From the NCBI RefSeq assembly GCF_027943255.1, contig NC_072895.1, positions 32,896,001-32,960,000 on the forward strand: a DNA stretch of 64,000 nt. The letters are read 5' to 3'. This document shows, in pieces, positions 12,173 to 22,763 of this stretch. How positions within the stretch are numbered: the stretch's first letter is position 1; every line of letters starts with the position of its first letter. The notes beneath the pieces were generated by a model. The model was not told the origin of the DNA. It saw only the letters and a program-made list of their open reading frames with translations, and ran no database searches. Source of the DNA: Anastrepha obliqua (taxonomy: Eukaryota > Arthropoda > Insecta > Diptera > Tephritidae). The position numbers were made by a program, and so were the translations under genes.

Positions 12173-12445
12173 GTAGGCAATCGGTCTCTCGACCAACTCA
12201 CTTAGATCGTTGCCGATCTATTGCGATACCACTTCTTCTGCTACTCCTTGTTAAACCATTTTGTTTTAAGTACAAAACCATTGACCTGGCTGACATTTAT
12301 ATCCCTAAGGTCATCAGTATCATTCAAGAACGATGAGCCAAAATTTCTAAACCTTGTGGCTTGCTATGCAGGGCAATGGCAGAGAGCGACCACAAACACT
12401 AATATTATATAATGAAATTTAATACAGGTACAAAAATTCCCTATA

Positions 12446-13372
12446 AAGGGTGTTTTTTTAGAGGTTAGGTTTTCAAGATGAAATAAAACGTATATAATTT
12501 AATGTTATGGCCAAGAATTTAGCTTTATTATAAAGATAAGGGTTTGGCATTATGTTTTAAAAATGATTTCGGGCAAGTGGCCGCCGCGGCTGGCTCGAAT
12601 AAATTCCAGCCGAGAGGCCCAATTTTCGACCACTTTTTGCAGCAATTGGGGCCGTATGTCAGCAATAACGCGCCGAATATTCTCTTCCAAGATGTCAATC
12701 GTCTCGGGCTTATCTGCGTAGACAAGCCACTTTACATAGCCCCACAAGAAATAGTCCAGCGGTGTTATATCGCACGATCTTGGAGGCCACGCCACAGGTT
12801 CACGGCGCGAGATAATGCGCTCACCAAAAGTTTCCTTCAATAAATCGATTGTTGCGTTGGCTGTATGGCATGTAGCGCCGTCTTGTTGGAACCAAAGGTC
12901 GTCCACATCAACATCGTCCAATTCAGGCACGAAAAAGTCATTAATCATGGCTCTATAGCGCTCTCCATTGACTGTAACATTATGGCCGGCTTCATTTTTA
13001 AAGAAATATGGACCAATGATTCCCTCTGCCCATAGAGCACACCAAACAGTGACTTTTTGAGGATGTAACGGCGTCTCAGCAATGGCTTGTGGATTATGTT
13101 CACTCCAAATGCGACAATTTTGCTTATTGACATACCCATTCAACCAAAAGTGAGCTTCATCGCTGAACAAAATTTTCTTCGATACGTCGCGCGAACCGAA
13201 CCATTATTTTCGTAATAAATTTGCACGATTTGCAAACGTTGTTCAGGTGCAAGTCTATTCATTATGAAATGGCAAACCAAACTGAGCATAAATCAAGTGA
13301 CAGCTGTCAAAAAGACCATCTACGAAAAAAGTAGTGCCAACTTGAAAACCTAACCTCTAAAAAAACACCCTT
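12446..13372 (-). mobile_element. DD41D (rosa-type) mariner, internally deleted copy
   Basis: The element has matching inverted ends (AAGGGTGTTTTTTTAGAGG continuing into TTAGGTTTTCAAG) and a TA duplication at 12444-12445 and 13373-13374. The minus strand holds an open frame from about 13170 to 12550 that begins inside the catalytic core: FSDEAHFW (first D), FQQDGATCHT (second D), SCDITPLDYFLWG (third D). I count 41 residues between the last two, the DD41D signature. The true N-terminus (MNRLAPEQRLQIVQI..ATYR, from about 13264) is present but joined out of frame directly to KKILFSDE, so the DNA-binding region is gone. The product cannot be a complete transposase. Confidence 0.9.
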
Positions 13373-13385
13373 TACTTGTCTTATA

Positions 13386-13492
13386 GTGAAAAGTTGTTGG
13401 TATTGGAAAAATGGATAAATGGAGAGGGGCCATCACATAAATTGAAATTTCCAAATTGCTCTTCTCCCGGACCTCAAAAGCAAAGGTAATGA
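13386..13492 (+). repeat. unnamed ~110-bp repeat, copy 2
   Basis: Partner of 12062-12172 in the same orientation. It starts just after the right TA of the DD41D element and leads into the LINE fragment that follows. Confidence 0.5.
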
Positions 13493-13499
13493 AATTTAA

Positions 13500-14012
13500 T
13501 CAAATTGCCAATACCTCTTTTCTGAATCTTTAGCTATAATGGGCTCTGAGGCCCACTTCTTTGGCCCGGAGCGCGTTCTGCCACTCCCTTCTGCAGCCAT
13601 CAAAGCCACGGTTAGCAAACGGGTTACTCTAACCCACAAGCGACCGACTGTCGGAGACCTTCCTCTCATTAAGTAAAAGGGACTGTAGGCAGCTGGTTGA
13701 ACTGATGACGGGCCACTTTTTATGGGCAAAGCACAAGATGCCTTATCTCAGACAGTGCACTCTGCCCAGCTTGTGAGGAGGAGGATGAGACGGCGGACCA
13801 CTTTCTGTGCATCTGCCCGACCTTCACTCGAATCAGACTTGAGGTATTTGACACTGATGTGTTAAGAAGCGACCACCTTAGCTCCTTGGCACTACAAGAT
13901 CTACTCAGATTTCTTCGTAGGTCGGGAGGTGTAAAGAAAATTAAAAAAAAAATTTAATTGTGTTTGAGTTCCCTACTTGCTAGTCTGTCCCGACAAAAAG
14001 AAACAAAAAAAG
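13500..14012 (+). pseudogene. RNase-H LINE 3' end, second copy, opposite strand
   Basis: It is the same LINE family as 10655-11610 but on the + strand. It carries the GSEA..F.PERVLPLPSAAI block, then VSKRVTLTHKR, a deletion, and nucleotides for the CPAC..E.....HFL..CP cluster spread over two frames, ending in the shared GAAAATTAAAAAAAAAATTT and CTTGCTAGTCTGTC tail. Several indels break the frame. The two copies form a divergent inverted pair around the DD41D element. Confidence 0.68.
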
Positions 14013-14019
14013 ATTGCTC

Positions 14020-14810
14020 GCTCTCTTCATGAACTCAAGAGATTTCGAAATCTATTGAATTTGATTTTACTTTATCTAAGCTATATTATTCTGCCCATTA
14101 CAAGGATTATTTAGTTGCATTGTATAGTTCAAATGAAATTGGATAAAGCCTACCACTTACAATTAGAATTGTTAATGGTTGACTTTTCGACCACGGGCAC
14201 TTATTATTAGATTGTTTGATAGTTGGTAAGTTTCATGCCTCCCAATAGCAGACATATACCCACATTTATGAGAAGTATTTTTGCAGCAGAAATTCATCCC
14301 AAAGTTTGCATTAGCCGCCAAGCGGTAATAACGTCTTAGGTAAGCTTGATCATTCATATTTTTTATGTCCCACTGATTTTTTACTTAGAACTCAATGCCC
14401 GTCCCTAACCGCACCACTGCAAATACCCATGTGCAAATATATGCAGTTATTTCGCTAAGTGAGCTCATGGGCAGTTGCTAAACAAAATAAATAACAAAAT
14501 CAATATTTATTAGGCACTATTGGCTCTTTTTCCGTAGTCGTTTTAAAATGCATAAGTACACACGGCTAAGTACACGAGAAGCAACTTTGCATTTATACAC
14601 GCCCATGCATATACACACACACGCACACTCCTGTGCACAGGTGTGGTTCCGCGCAATTTGGCTCCGGTGGCTCCGGTGTATTTTACGAATTATAGTTGTA
14701 AGGAAATGTAGCTGGCGCTGACTGTAGAGATTAGAGAGAGATGCTAATTCCATTCACCACATTTTTTTTTTTTTAATGTTGCCACATCAAAAATGTGCCA
14801 CTTAAATTTA
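14020..14810. other. no gene recognised
   Basis: Two minus-strand frames (14172-14357, 14517-14753) lack recognisable motifs. A CACACACACG-type microsatellite lies near 14608-14628. Confidence 0.4.
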
Positions 14811-14814
14811 GAGG

Positions 14815-15305
14815 GCGCATTTGTTCTCTATTGTCAACAAGTGCTACTTTGGACTAAGTAGGCAAATGGGTAGTAAAGCCCTCTCTACACGAACAAAACT
14901 AACGCTTGGAGTGTTTGAGAGAAAGATTCTGTGCAAGATCTTTGGACCTTTGCACGTTGGCAACGGCGAATATCGCATTCGATGGAACGATGAGCTGTAT
15001 GAGCTTTACGGCGACATAGACATAACGCAGCGAATAAAGATCCAGCGGCTACGCTGACTGGGTCATGTCGTCCGAATGGATACAAACGCTTCGACTCTGA
15101 AAGTATTCGTTACGGTACCAGCTGGTGGTAGCAGAGGAAGAAGAAAGCCTCCTCTGCGTTGGCAAGATCAGGTGGAGAAGGACTTGGCTTCACTTGGTGT
15201 GTCCAACTGGCGCCGGTTAGCACGGGAAAGAAATGAGTGGCGCGCTTTGTTAAACTTGGCCAAAATCGCGTAAGCGGTTGTCGAGACAATTAAGAAGAAG
15301 AAGAA
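14815..15305 (+). pseudogene. RTE-type LINE, 3' fragment with (GAA)n tail
   Basis: The frame reads NKCYFGLSRQ, then LGVFERKILCKIFGPL, NGEYRIRWNDELYELYGDID, RIKIQRLR, a stop at 15056, then in another frame VVRMDTN..LKVF..VPAGGSRG and PLRWQDQVEKDLASLGVSNW. This is the region between the RT domain and the end of RTE ORFs. It stops at NLAKIA followed by AATTAAGAAGAAGAAGAA, the family's short tandem tail. A deletion removes the LYKTL..YGAEAW segment. It is 5'-truncated, as is usual for this kind of retrotransposition. Confidence 0.8.
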
Positions 15306-15654
15306 TTTATTCGAGTGTAGTTTGGGCTCAACTTCTTTTTGGGTTGTGGCGTTGACTGAATTCGCCATAAGAACGGGATGGCTGAATAACTTTTTTTACT
15401 AAATATAAAAAAAAATATTTTGAGTGATGGACATCTTTATTTTCACCCACAGGCGCTTCATTGATTGTCTGTTTGTGAACTGCTGGTCTTTAGTTCAGAA
15501 GTGTCAAACATGATTGAGTGGCGACACCTTTAAAAAAATTATAAATCTTCGAATATGGTGATTAATTTTGCGCCACCTTGTATATATAATGTATAGAAAT
15601 GTTATATTATTCCAAAGCATTAATTAAAATACGTTGAGCTCTACAGCAAGTTCC

Positions 15655-16376
15655 GCCAGAATTGGAAGTAGCCTTTCCAAGCCGTTCCAGACGAGGTTTC
15701 AGACGACGTGATTCTCTATCCTGTGACTTTTTCAACCTTTTACTGGAAAACAATTTCGCGCTGCCGAATTGAACACAGGAGTAACAAGCTGCTAGTTTAT
15801 GCTGACTACTTCGAAACCAACCGCGCTGTATGCTCGGCATACTCCAGCTTAAAGAGAGAGGCGGGCAATGTGGGTCTTGTGGTGAATGAAGGCAAAGCAA
15901 AGTACCTGACCGTCAATGTAAAAACTATAACTGATAATAATTAAGGAAACCAAAAACAATAAAATATTCCTCCAAGCCAATTTCTTTGAAGAAAAACATT
16001 TCAAAAGAGACTTGACACACAAGGAGTCTTGGACAATATGTCAGTGTTCACAACCAGCAATTTGAAGTTGTGAAGGACTTTGTCTACCTTGGCACCAGCA
16101 TCAACTACAAAAATGGCGCCAGCCTGGAGATCAAGCGGAGAATAACTCTTGCCAACAGGTGTTACTTCGGGCTCAGTAGGCAGTTGAGAAGTAGAGCTCT
16201 CTCTCGGTTGACCACACTGACACTCTATAAAACGCTCATCATTCCTGTCCCGCTATATGGCCCAGAAGCATGGACGATGCCAACAGCAGATGAGAAAGTT
16301 TTGGGAGCTCTCAAGAGAAAAATTCTATGTAAGATCTTTGATCTCCTCTTTCAATTGGTGAAGAGTATCGTGTACG
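15655..16376 (+). pseudogene. RTE-type LINE, RT thumb fragment, diverged lineage
   Basis: The + strand carries LLVYADYFETNRAVCSAYSS and GLVVNEGKAKYLT, then after a break FEVVKDFVYLGTSINYKNGA, SLEIKRRITLANRCYFGLSR and LYKTLIIPVPLYGPEAWTM. The RT active box is YADY instead of YADD, so a metal-binding aspartate is gone. Sequence differs enough from the 14815, 25062 and 45519 copies to suggest a second RTE lineage. It runs into an unrelated LINE fragment at about 16380. Confidence 0.75.
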
Positions 16377-16379
16377 GTT

Positions 16380-17430
16380 GAACAGCGAGCTGGAAGGAAG
16401 GGCAGGAAGTTTATATACTAAATTGTATAATAGTGAAAATCTCTCTATCCGCAAACTGGATTTCGATAGTCGTGCCAGGGCAATCTTTCCAATTAGGCAG
16501 GATTCTAACGAGGGGAAAATCTGTAACGACGCTGTTCACAGATGGAGATGGGATCGGGAGTCAGAACAGGAGTTTTTTCTAAATCAGCCAATTTATCTAT
16601 ATATTTTCTTAAAACTACCAAGTGCTGTATAATTCAGGCAGCAGTCCAGATCCTGCACGCATGCAAAATGCTTAGGGAAGCGTGGGAGCGAGCAAGATAT
16701 TCACATTTTTTCCGATATTCAAGCCGCGAAAAGGCTCAGAGGACGCTATGGCGGAAATCCAAGTTGTTGAACTCCTGTTAGGAGGAGATCAAATCTATTG
16801 GGTGTGCAGATAACCTTTCTCTGATCTGGATTCTAGGGCATAAGAACGTAAGGAAATTCAATTGTGAAATGTATATTAAGTGCTTATGAGCGCTTTGGTC
16901 TCAGAGACCTCCTGCCCGGTCATCGGCGTCCGCCTGACAGTTGTTAAAGGGTAAACGAGATGGAACTCCATTTCAGAGATGGAAGGCTATTTCGAAATCC
17001 CTTTGGCTCTAGTTCAATAGACGTAGGACTTAGAAAGTCCCGGTGATTCCACATCGTTCAATTTCCAAACCCGTAGCTGTGTTTACCGGTCATTAGACGA
17101 TGGGCACACGCGCAGAAAAGCTAGGTTTACCAGTTAACCGCCATTGCAGAAGCTATGTGGACCTTTGAGAGAAGGAGACTGTTAAGCACTTTCTCTGTAA
17201 ATTTCCGGGTTTGGCAACTAGACGATGAAGGTCTCTGGGTGCTCCTTTCTTCGACAGGCTGGAGCAGTGCGCTAACCTAAATCCCATCAATCTTCTCCAT
17301 TACATCAACAGCTCTGACTGGCTGTTGATATCAGCCTGTTGAAGGTCTTATAAGGGTATCAAAGCGGCGTTTTAGTGCTACCTGGGGAGTGACAGAGTGG
17401 TTGTTGTTGTTGCTGTTAAAAACAAATAAC
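16380..17430 (+). pseudogene. RNase-H LINE C-terminal part, heavily mutated
   Basis: Broken frames on the + strand give a LFTDG-like RNase H start near 16532, QILHACKMLREAWERARYS near 16645, and near the end GAPFFDRLEQCANLNPINLL with HYINSSDWLLISAC. The LLHYINS block also ends the LINE at 44985-46740, so they share a family. Stops and frameshifts are frequent. It ends in a (TTG)n run at 17400-17415. Confidence 0.62.
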
Positions 17431-17464
17431 AGCTTCTATATACTTACAAAAATTTATTTCAGAT

Positions 17465-18800
17465 CTAATATTGAACATGGCAAACATGTTCACGGAAGGT
17501 TTGGTGGGGTGGGGAGTATTTTGCAAGGAGCCTCCCATCAAACTTAAATTTAGGCTTCCGGACCACTGTAGTGTTTTCCAAGCGGATTTATCCGCAATTA
17601 AGGAAGCGGGGGACTGGTAATTACCGTTAAGGAAGTAAATATTTACTCCGATAGCCAAGCGGCAATTAGGGCCTTGGGCTCGTTGTTTGTGCGTTCGAGA
17701 TTGGTCGGGGAATGTTTGGCTTTTCTCTCGATTGCATACGAATACTTCGACATCAATCTCATTTGGGTTCCCGGTCACAGCGGCATAGAGGCAAACTGCT
17801 GGGCTGATGAACTGGCTAGACAGGGAACTTTGGAGACGGTTTCGTCGCGAAATGCGAGAATTGGGGTTCTCTTAAGAACCTGTGGTCTGCGCCTGGAAAG
17901 ATGGGCATCGAGTCTACTCAGCGAGCGCTGGGCTAGTGCGCAAACGTGCAAGGTCGCGAGATCCTTCTGACTACGGGTAGATTGGGGACGCTCGAGGGAA
18001 CTCCTAAGGCTAACAAAGCCTCAGCTCTCGAATTTGGTGGGTATCCTTAAAAAAATAAATAAATAATTGGCGCGTACACTTCTGTTAGGTGTTTGGCCGA
18101 GCTCCTCCTCCTATTTGTGGTGTGCGTCTTGGTGTTGTTCCACAAATGGAGGGACCTACAGTTTTAAGCCGACTCCGAACGGCAGATATTTTTATGAGGA
18201 GCTTTTTCATGGCAGAAATACACTCGGAGGTTTGCCATTGCCTGCCGAGGGGCGACCGCTATTAGAAAAATGTTTTTATTAATTTTGCTTTCACCGAGAT
18301 TCGAACCAACGACCTCTCAGTGAATTCCGAATGGTGATCACGCACCAATCCATTCGGCTACGGCGGCCGCCGGTGGGTATCCTTACCGGACATTATTGTC
18401 CGTTAGGTGTTCATGCCGTGAGACTTGGGATTGCATCAAGTCCGTTCTGCAGGACGAGGTGGAGTCATCTCAACACCTTCTTCTCAGCTGCCCTGCTCTC
18501 GTTTGGCAAATATTTAGACATCTATGCTCTCATTTTTTCGCTACTCCTGCGGATATAGCGGGTCTAAATATCATAAATTTGGTGGAGTTCATCAGTAGCT
18601 TGTTGCGGCTAATTATGAACGCAAATCAGCCATCGTCGGCGTCGTCGTAAAATGCAGGGTCATCATCGTATCTAATCCCAAGGCTCCTTCTTCCTTCCCT
18701 TCTCCTTTCTCCTCTCTCATGTATGGCATCACAACGGACGAATTTTCAATATTTGTCCAAGTGTGCCCTAAGCTAGGGCAGTCATTTAATCTAACCTAAT
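17465..18800 (+). pseudogene. RNase-H LINE 3' end, interrupted by a SINE
   Basis: Reads LPDHCSVFQADLSAIKEAG, a break, then VNIYSDSQAAIRALGSL, FDINLIWVPGHSGIEANCWA and DELARQG (RNase H), then the C-terminal LTGHYCPLGVHAVRLGI, DEVESSQHLLLSCPALVW and FISSLLRL. The SINE at 18050-18371 splits the frame between VGIL and TGHYCPLG and is flanked by a 14-bp duplication. The 3' end is about 18800 at TAATCTAACCTAAT, matching the end of the relative at 61870-62510. Host function none; relic of an I/R1/LOA-type element. Confidence 0.78.
18050..18371 (-). mobile_element. tRNA-derived SINE, full-length, with 14-bp target duplication
   Basis: On the minus strand the head has an A box (GTAGCCGAATGG, 18361-18350) and a B box (GGTTCGAATCTC, 18307-18296), followed by a conserved body with CATAAAAATATCTGCCGTTC and GGAGTCGGCTTAAA, and a 3' end GCGCCAATTATTTATTTATT. 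It is transcribed by Pol III if active and depends on a LINE for mobility. GGTGGGTATCCTTA occurs at 18036-18049 and again at 18372-18385, a perfect target duplication. The body resembles a SINE widespread in tephritid flies, from memory. Confidence 0.92.
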
Positions 18801-18888
18801 ATTGAACTAGGAAAAGTGCATTTCCTGGCAACTTAGGTTCTCGACCATGCCAAGTGTTTCTTTTTATTCTGTGCATTAAATTAATTAT

Positions 18889-19031
18889 ACATATATAATT
18901 GGCGCATTTCTAGGTGTTTGGCTGAACTCCTCCTCCTATTTGTGGTGTGCGCCTTGATGTTGTTCCACAAACGGAAGGACCTACAGTTTCAAGCCGACTC
19001 CGAACGGCATATAATTTTTATGAGGAGGTTT
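18889..19031 (-). mobile_element. 5'-truncated copy of the same SINE
   Basis: Only the 3' half of the SINE body is present (from CCTCATAAAAATTATATGCC to GCGCCAATTATATATG on the minus strand). It is flanked by a perfect 17-bp duplication, TGCATTAAATTAATTAT, at 18872-18888 and 19032-19048. The truncation and duplication fit target-primed insertion of an incomplete cDNA. Confidence 0.9.
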
Positions 19032-19049
19032 TGCATTAAATTAATTATT

Positions 19050-20055
19050 CTAAATTTACTTCATATTTGCAATAAAAATATCTTACAACCAACTTCTGAA
19101 ATAGAAACGCGTTTCTTAATCCATCAGCGCCTTTGCATGAATTTGCCTTTGAGTGACCATAAATCAGTGTTTCCTTAGTGCCAATAAATGCTAATAGCGG
19201 CGAGCAAAAGTTATTCAGCGCTCCTGTACTAAAATTCAATTGCAACATTCAGAATGAAGTCTTAAAAGCTGAAAGCAATCCATACTTCGGCGATTTAAAA
19301 TTTTTGTTGCTGATAGACTTACCGACACAGACACACACCCACACATACATACAAGTAGTTTAGCAGTGGTTTGTGGCAATGCTTTGTAGAGTACATATTT
19401 CAAGAGAGGCGTACATATTTATTTGTACATGTGAATGTATACTTGTGTATGTGTGTGTGTATGAGAGAGTGCGTCCTTGATTTTGGCGAGCGGCTGGCTG
19501 ATGTTAGTGGTCTATTTACTTAGCAAATGAAGCTGAAAATGAATTGAAATGATGCTGGAGTGGTTGGCCAATAAAACACTTAAATATACCTACTTAAGGC
19601 ATAAAGACATGCTGATGGTGGAAGTCATTGCTAAATGGTATGCAAATATTTGTAGTATACCTTAGGCGCATACAAACATACATACACATCTACCACATAA
19701 TGCCTAAATACATGCACACGCACTCGTGACGTGAAATAGAACTGTATTTAGTAAATTCTAAAGCGCAAAAATCTATCTACGAGTGCTCAGGGAAAGTGCG
19801 ATCGCGAGCACCCGCTTCCGGGCTTAAGCTATTTATTGTTACCTGTAAGTGATTAGGTATCGAATAAGTTAAATTTGTGGTTTTCAACAAGAAATTAATT
19901 ATTAATGAATTATAGGTACATATGCCTACTTTGTACAGGCCATACGACTGAAGATGGCACCTGCGGTCGCGTGCAGGATTTCTGCAGCTACTCTGAATGG
20001 GTGTGTGGTCCTCAAAAACCAAATCAAGACATGCATCAAAAACAGCAAGAGGAAC
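19050..20055. other. no recognised gene
   Basis: Contains a TATGTGTGTGTGTATGAGAG microsatellite near 19446 and CATACATACA runs near 19675. A 75-codon + frame starting at 19905 has several cysteines but no recognisable domain and runs into transposon sequence at 20060. Confidence 0.4.
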
Positions 20056-20059
20056 ATAT

Positions 20060-20095
20060 AACGGGTGATTTTTTAGCTATTATCTTTTTAAACAT
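20060..20095. mobile_element. orphan DD41D terminal inverted repeat
   Basis: The sequence CGGGTGATTTTTTAGCTATT followed by ATCTTTTTAAAC matches, in inverse, the right end of the DD41D element at 33340-34216 (position about 34181-34214). No transposase sequence accompanies it and the neighbouring bases are RTE coding sequence. It is an isolated end fragment. Confidence 0.7.
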
Positions 20096-20096
20096 G

Positions 20097-20818
20097 ATGC
20101 TCGAAAATTCTATCAACAAATCAAGCGTCTGACACAAGGTTTCAAGACCGGAGCATCAGCCTGCAGAGATAAAAACGGAAATCTGGTTATGGATACACAG
20201 TCCACACTGGGCATAAGGAGGCAATTTGCTTGCTGGCGATGACGCACACAATTCCGCCCCAATAGAAGATGACCCGATACCACCAATTGACGATAATTTG
20301 GACGTTTCACCACCTACTCATGACGAAGTCAGAGTTGCCATTCAGCGGCTCAAAAATAACAAAGCGGCTGGCGCTGACGGCTTGCCCGCTGAATTGTTCA
20401 AGACTGGCGGCGATGTGCTGATAGGGAGCATGCATCAGCTCAAATATGGCTAGCAGAATTGGAATCTCAGTGTTCTTTGTCCTGTACTGAAGAAGGGTGA
20501 CCCGATGATCTGCACCAACTACCGGGACATCAGTCTTCTAACCATCGCTTACAAGGTCCTATCTAGCGTCCTATGTGGAAGACTTGAGCCGTTTGCCAAC
20601 ACACTGATCGGGTCTTATCAGTGCGGCTTCAGACGTGGTAAGTCCACCATCGACCAGATCTTCACATTACGCTAAATCCTGGAAAAGACCTGAAAAGCAA
20701 GTCGATAGCTCGATAAGGGATTGCCTGTACGCCACCATGTCTGAGTTCGGTATACCAGCGAAACTCATACGGCTTTGCAGAATGACGTTGAAGAACACAA
20801 CCAGCTCCACCAAGGAGC
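20097..20818 (+). pseudogene. RTE-type LINE, first half of RT domain
   Basis: The + strand reads DARKFYQQIKRLTQGFKTGA, then HDEVRVAIQRLKNNKAAGAD and GLPAELFKTGG, then NWNLSVLCPVLKKGD, NYRDISLLTIAYKVLSSVLC, IGSYQCGFRRGKSTIDQIFT, and finally LYATMSEFGIPAKLIRLCRM. These are the fingers and early palm of the RTE reverse transcriptase. Stops at 20451 and near 20674 and a deletion before LYATMSEF break the frame. It ends at about 20818, where a LINE on the other strand begins. Confidence 0.8.
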
Positions 20819-20829
20819 CCTGTTTCGTT

Positions 20830-22110
20830 CTGAGTATACCGATTTCTCTTAAACTGAGAGCTGCCTTGGTAGCTGTTTGCTTGCCGATTTGCTCTATTGG
20901 TAATGGCTTAAGTATAATGTTCAGTGCCTTTGTGGGTGTAGTCCTAAGGGCCCCGCAGATGCAAGGACTGGCCATTCTTTGTGCATGTACTATAGTTTTT
21001 TTGGTATACAACTTATCTAAAGCCGGCCACCATACTAGTATACTGTCTATTAGGATTGGTCCTATAGGGTGGGCCATGTTAAATTTGCTTTTTGAATCGG
21101 CTATAAAAAAAATTAATCAATATTTTTTCAAACTTTTTTTTTATTTTGAAGATTGAACATTGTCATTTATGAATAAAAAATAATATCATTCAAATGACTG
21201 CCACGACTGGCTTTACAGTAGGCCATTCGATCAACCCAATTTTTAAGCACATTTTCGATTGTCTCCAATTTCATGAATGGCAACTTCGATTTCGTGTTTT
21301 AAAGCATTAATCATCTCTGGATGGTTCGCATAGCATTTGTTCTTAACGGCTCCCCACAAAAAATAGTCCAACGGGTTTAAATCACAGCTCCGAGGCGGCC
21401 AATTGATATCGGAATTTCGGCTGATTATTCGGTTTTCAAAAACGGTAGACAAAAGTTCGAGTGTAACTTTGGCAGTGTGACAAGTTGCACCGTCCTGTTG
21501 AAACCAAATGTCGTCCATGTCATCCTCTTCAATTTTTCGAAACAACTCGTTGAGCATGTCACGGTAACGCTCGCCATTTACTGTAACCGCGGCTCCTCGC
21601 TCATTTTCGAAAAAAAAATGGCACGATGATGCCGCACCAAACAGTGACTCGTTGTGGATGTATTTGCTTCTCTACAGTAACGTGTGGATTTTCTGAGCCC
21701 CAAATCCGATAATTTTGCTTATTGACGTAGCCACCGATGTGAAAATCAGAAAAGAAGAAGAAGAAGACTCACCACTTTGGAAATAGGTTTTCAATATTTC
21801 CCAATTTTGTTCAAGCGTATTGGGTCCCATTTCGTAAATGTCAAAAAGCAATGGTTCAAAAAGCAAACGCTATATGGCCCATCCTGTACAATTGCTGTGT
21901 AAAGCCAATATACGATAGATGGGGAAAGACCCCAACTTAGTCCCATTAGCTGTTTACAAGAGTAGAATGCTATTGTCGCTCTTTTTACTCTATCTTCGCC
22001 TTTTGACTTTCGTCTTAGTTTTCTGTCTAGTATTAGACCTAAGTAGCGCCCCTCATCACTGCCTTCTCCTCAAATATGAACGAGACGTTATCAATAAAAC
22101 GGGCCGCGGA
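20830..22110 (-). pseudogene. LINE RT C-terminal region, interrupted by a DD41D element
   Basis: The minus strand reads YLGLILDRKL near 22050, then KQLMGLSWGLSPSIVYWLYT up to 21887, and resumes beyond the inserted element with ILIDSILVWWPALDKLY, CGALRTTPTKALNIIL and TKAALSLREIG. Joining the flanks and counting the TA once restores an open reading frame (LYTAIV then GPILIDSILVWW). This is the region after the RT palm in R1/I/Jockey-like LINEs, with RT core and RNase H missing here. A related copy is at 39555-40580. Confidence 0.72.
21065..21886 (-). mobile_element. DD41D mariner, internally deleted copy A of a pair
   Basis: The ends are TAGGGTGGGCCATGTTAAAT on the left and, inverted, CAGGATGGGCCATATAGCGT on the right, flanked by TA at 21063-21064 and 21887-21888. 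The minus strand has FSDFHIGGYVNKQN, FQQDGATCHTAK and SCDLNPLDYFLWGAVK; the last two aspartates are 41 residues apart. The N-terminus stops after NWEILKTYFQSGES and is joined through a (TCT)n run to FSD, removing the HTH region and the EAH after the first aspartate, and shifting frame. The same junction occurs at 34789-35655. Confidence 0.88.
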
Positions 22111-22139
22111 TGACATATGGCAAAAATAAATTTTTTTGT

Positions 22140-22305
22140 TTTTTGGTAGGACTGTTATAAGCTTACATGGCAAATTTCAGCGTGATATGTCACATAGTTT
22201 GTTTTCTGTGCTACTGTAAACAAGTCAAGCTCGAGTGTGTTCTTCGAATTTAACGGAAAAAATTCAAGTTGAACAAAGGATTTGTTTGAAATTTTGTTAT
22301 TCCAA
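22140..22305 (+). pseudogene. possible mariner 5' fragment
   Basis: The frame reads LTEKIQVEQRICLKFCYSN after a leader with GGCAAATTTCAGCGTGATAT. This looks like the start of a mariner transposase (K.EQR.CLKFC is common there), but no Met starts the frame and it is cut after about 20 residues by the LINE that follows. Assignment rests on this short motif. Confidence 0.4.
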
Positions 22306-22763
22306 CATGTTGCAAGAAATAAAGTAACCGCAAGCACTAGAGAGGCCAAAAAGGGGGTATCTAAATACAATGGAAACTCAATGATAGTTTACCTTCGAAA
22401 GTCTTGTGGAAAAGCCTTAAATTCTTAGGTGTCTCAGGAGAGGATAAGCCCGTATGCAGTTTGGACCCAGACATCTTAAATACTCACTTTCTAGCATCCA
22501 ACAGGGCTCCACTCGACATATAGTACCTGTAAAAGTTTCTCTACGAGAGCATGCTGATGACGATGAGTGTGAATTTGTGTCTGCAACAGAGATGGATTTG
22601 ATACAGTGTGTGCATACTGTCAAATCTAATGCTATAGGAACCGATGGCATTTGTCTTAAATTTCTTAAAATTATTCTACCATTTATAATACCATCACTTA
22701 AGCACATAATTAACTTTTCAATCACCTCATCTACATTTCCATATCTCTGGAAGATAGTAAATA

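Noticed and set aside
12550..13170. 206-codon frame as a complete DD41D transposase
   Set aside because: It begins inside the catalytic core at a non-ATG codon; the real start is upstream and out of frame because of the internal deletion.
19905..20132. 75-codon cysteine-containing + frame as a small host gene
   Set aside because: Its 3' third is DD41D terminal repeat and RTE sequence, so the frame is accidental at least there; the rest has no recognisable motif.
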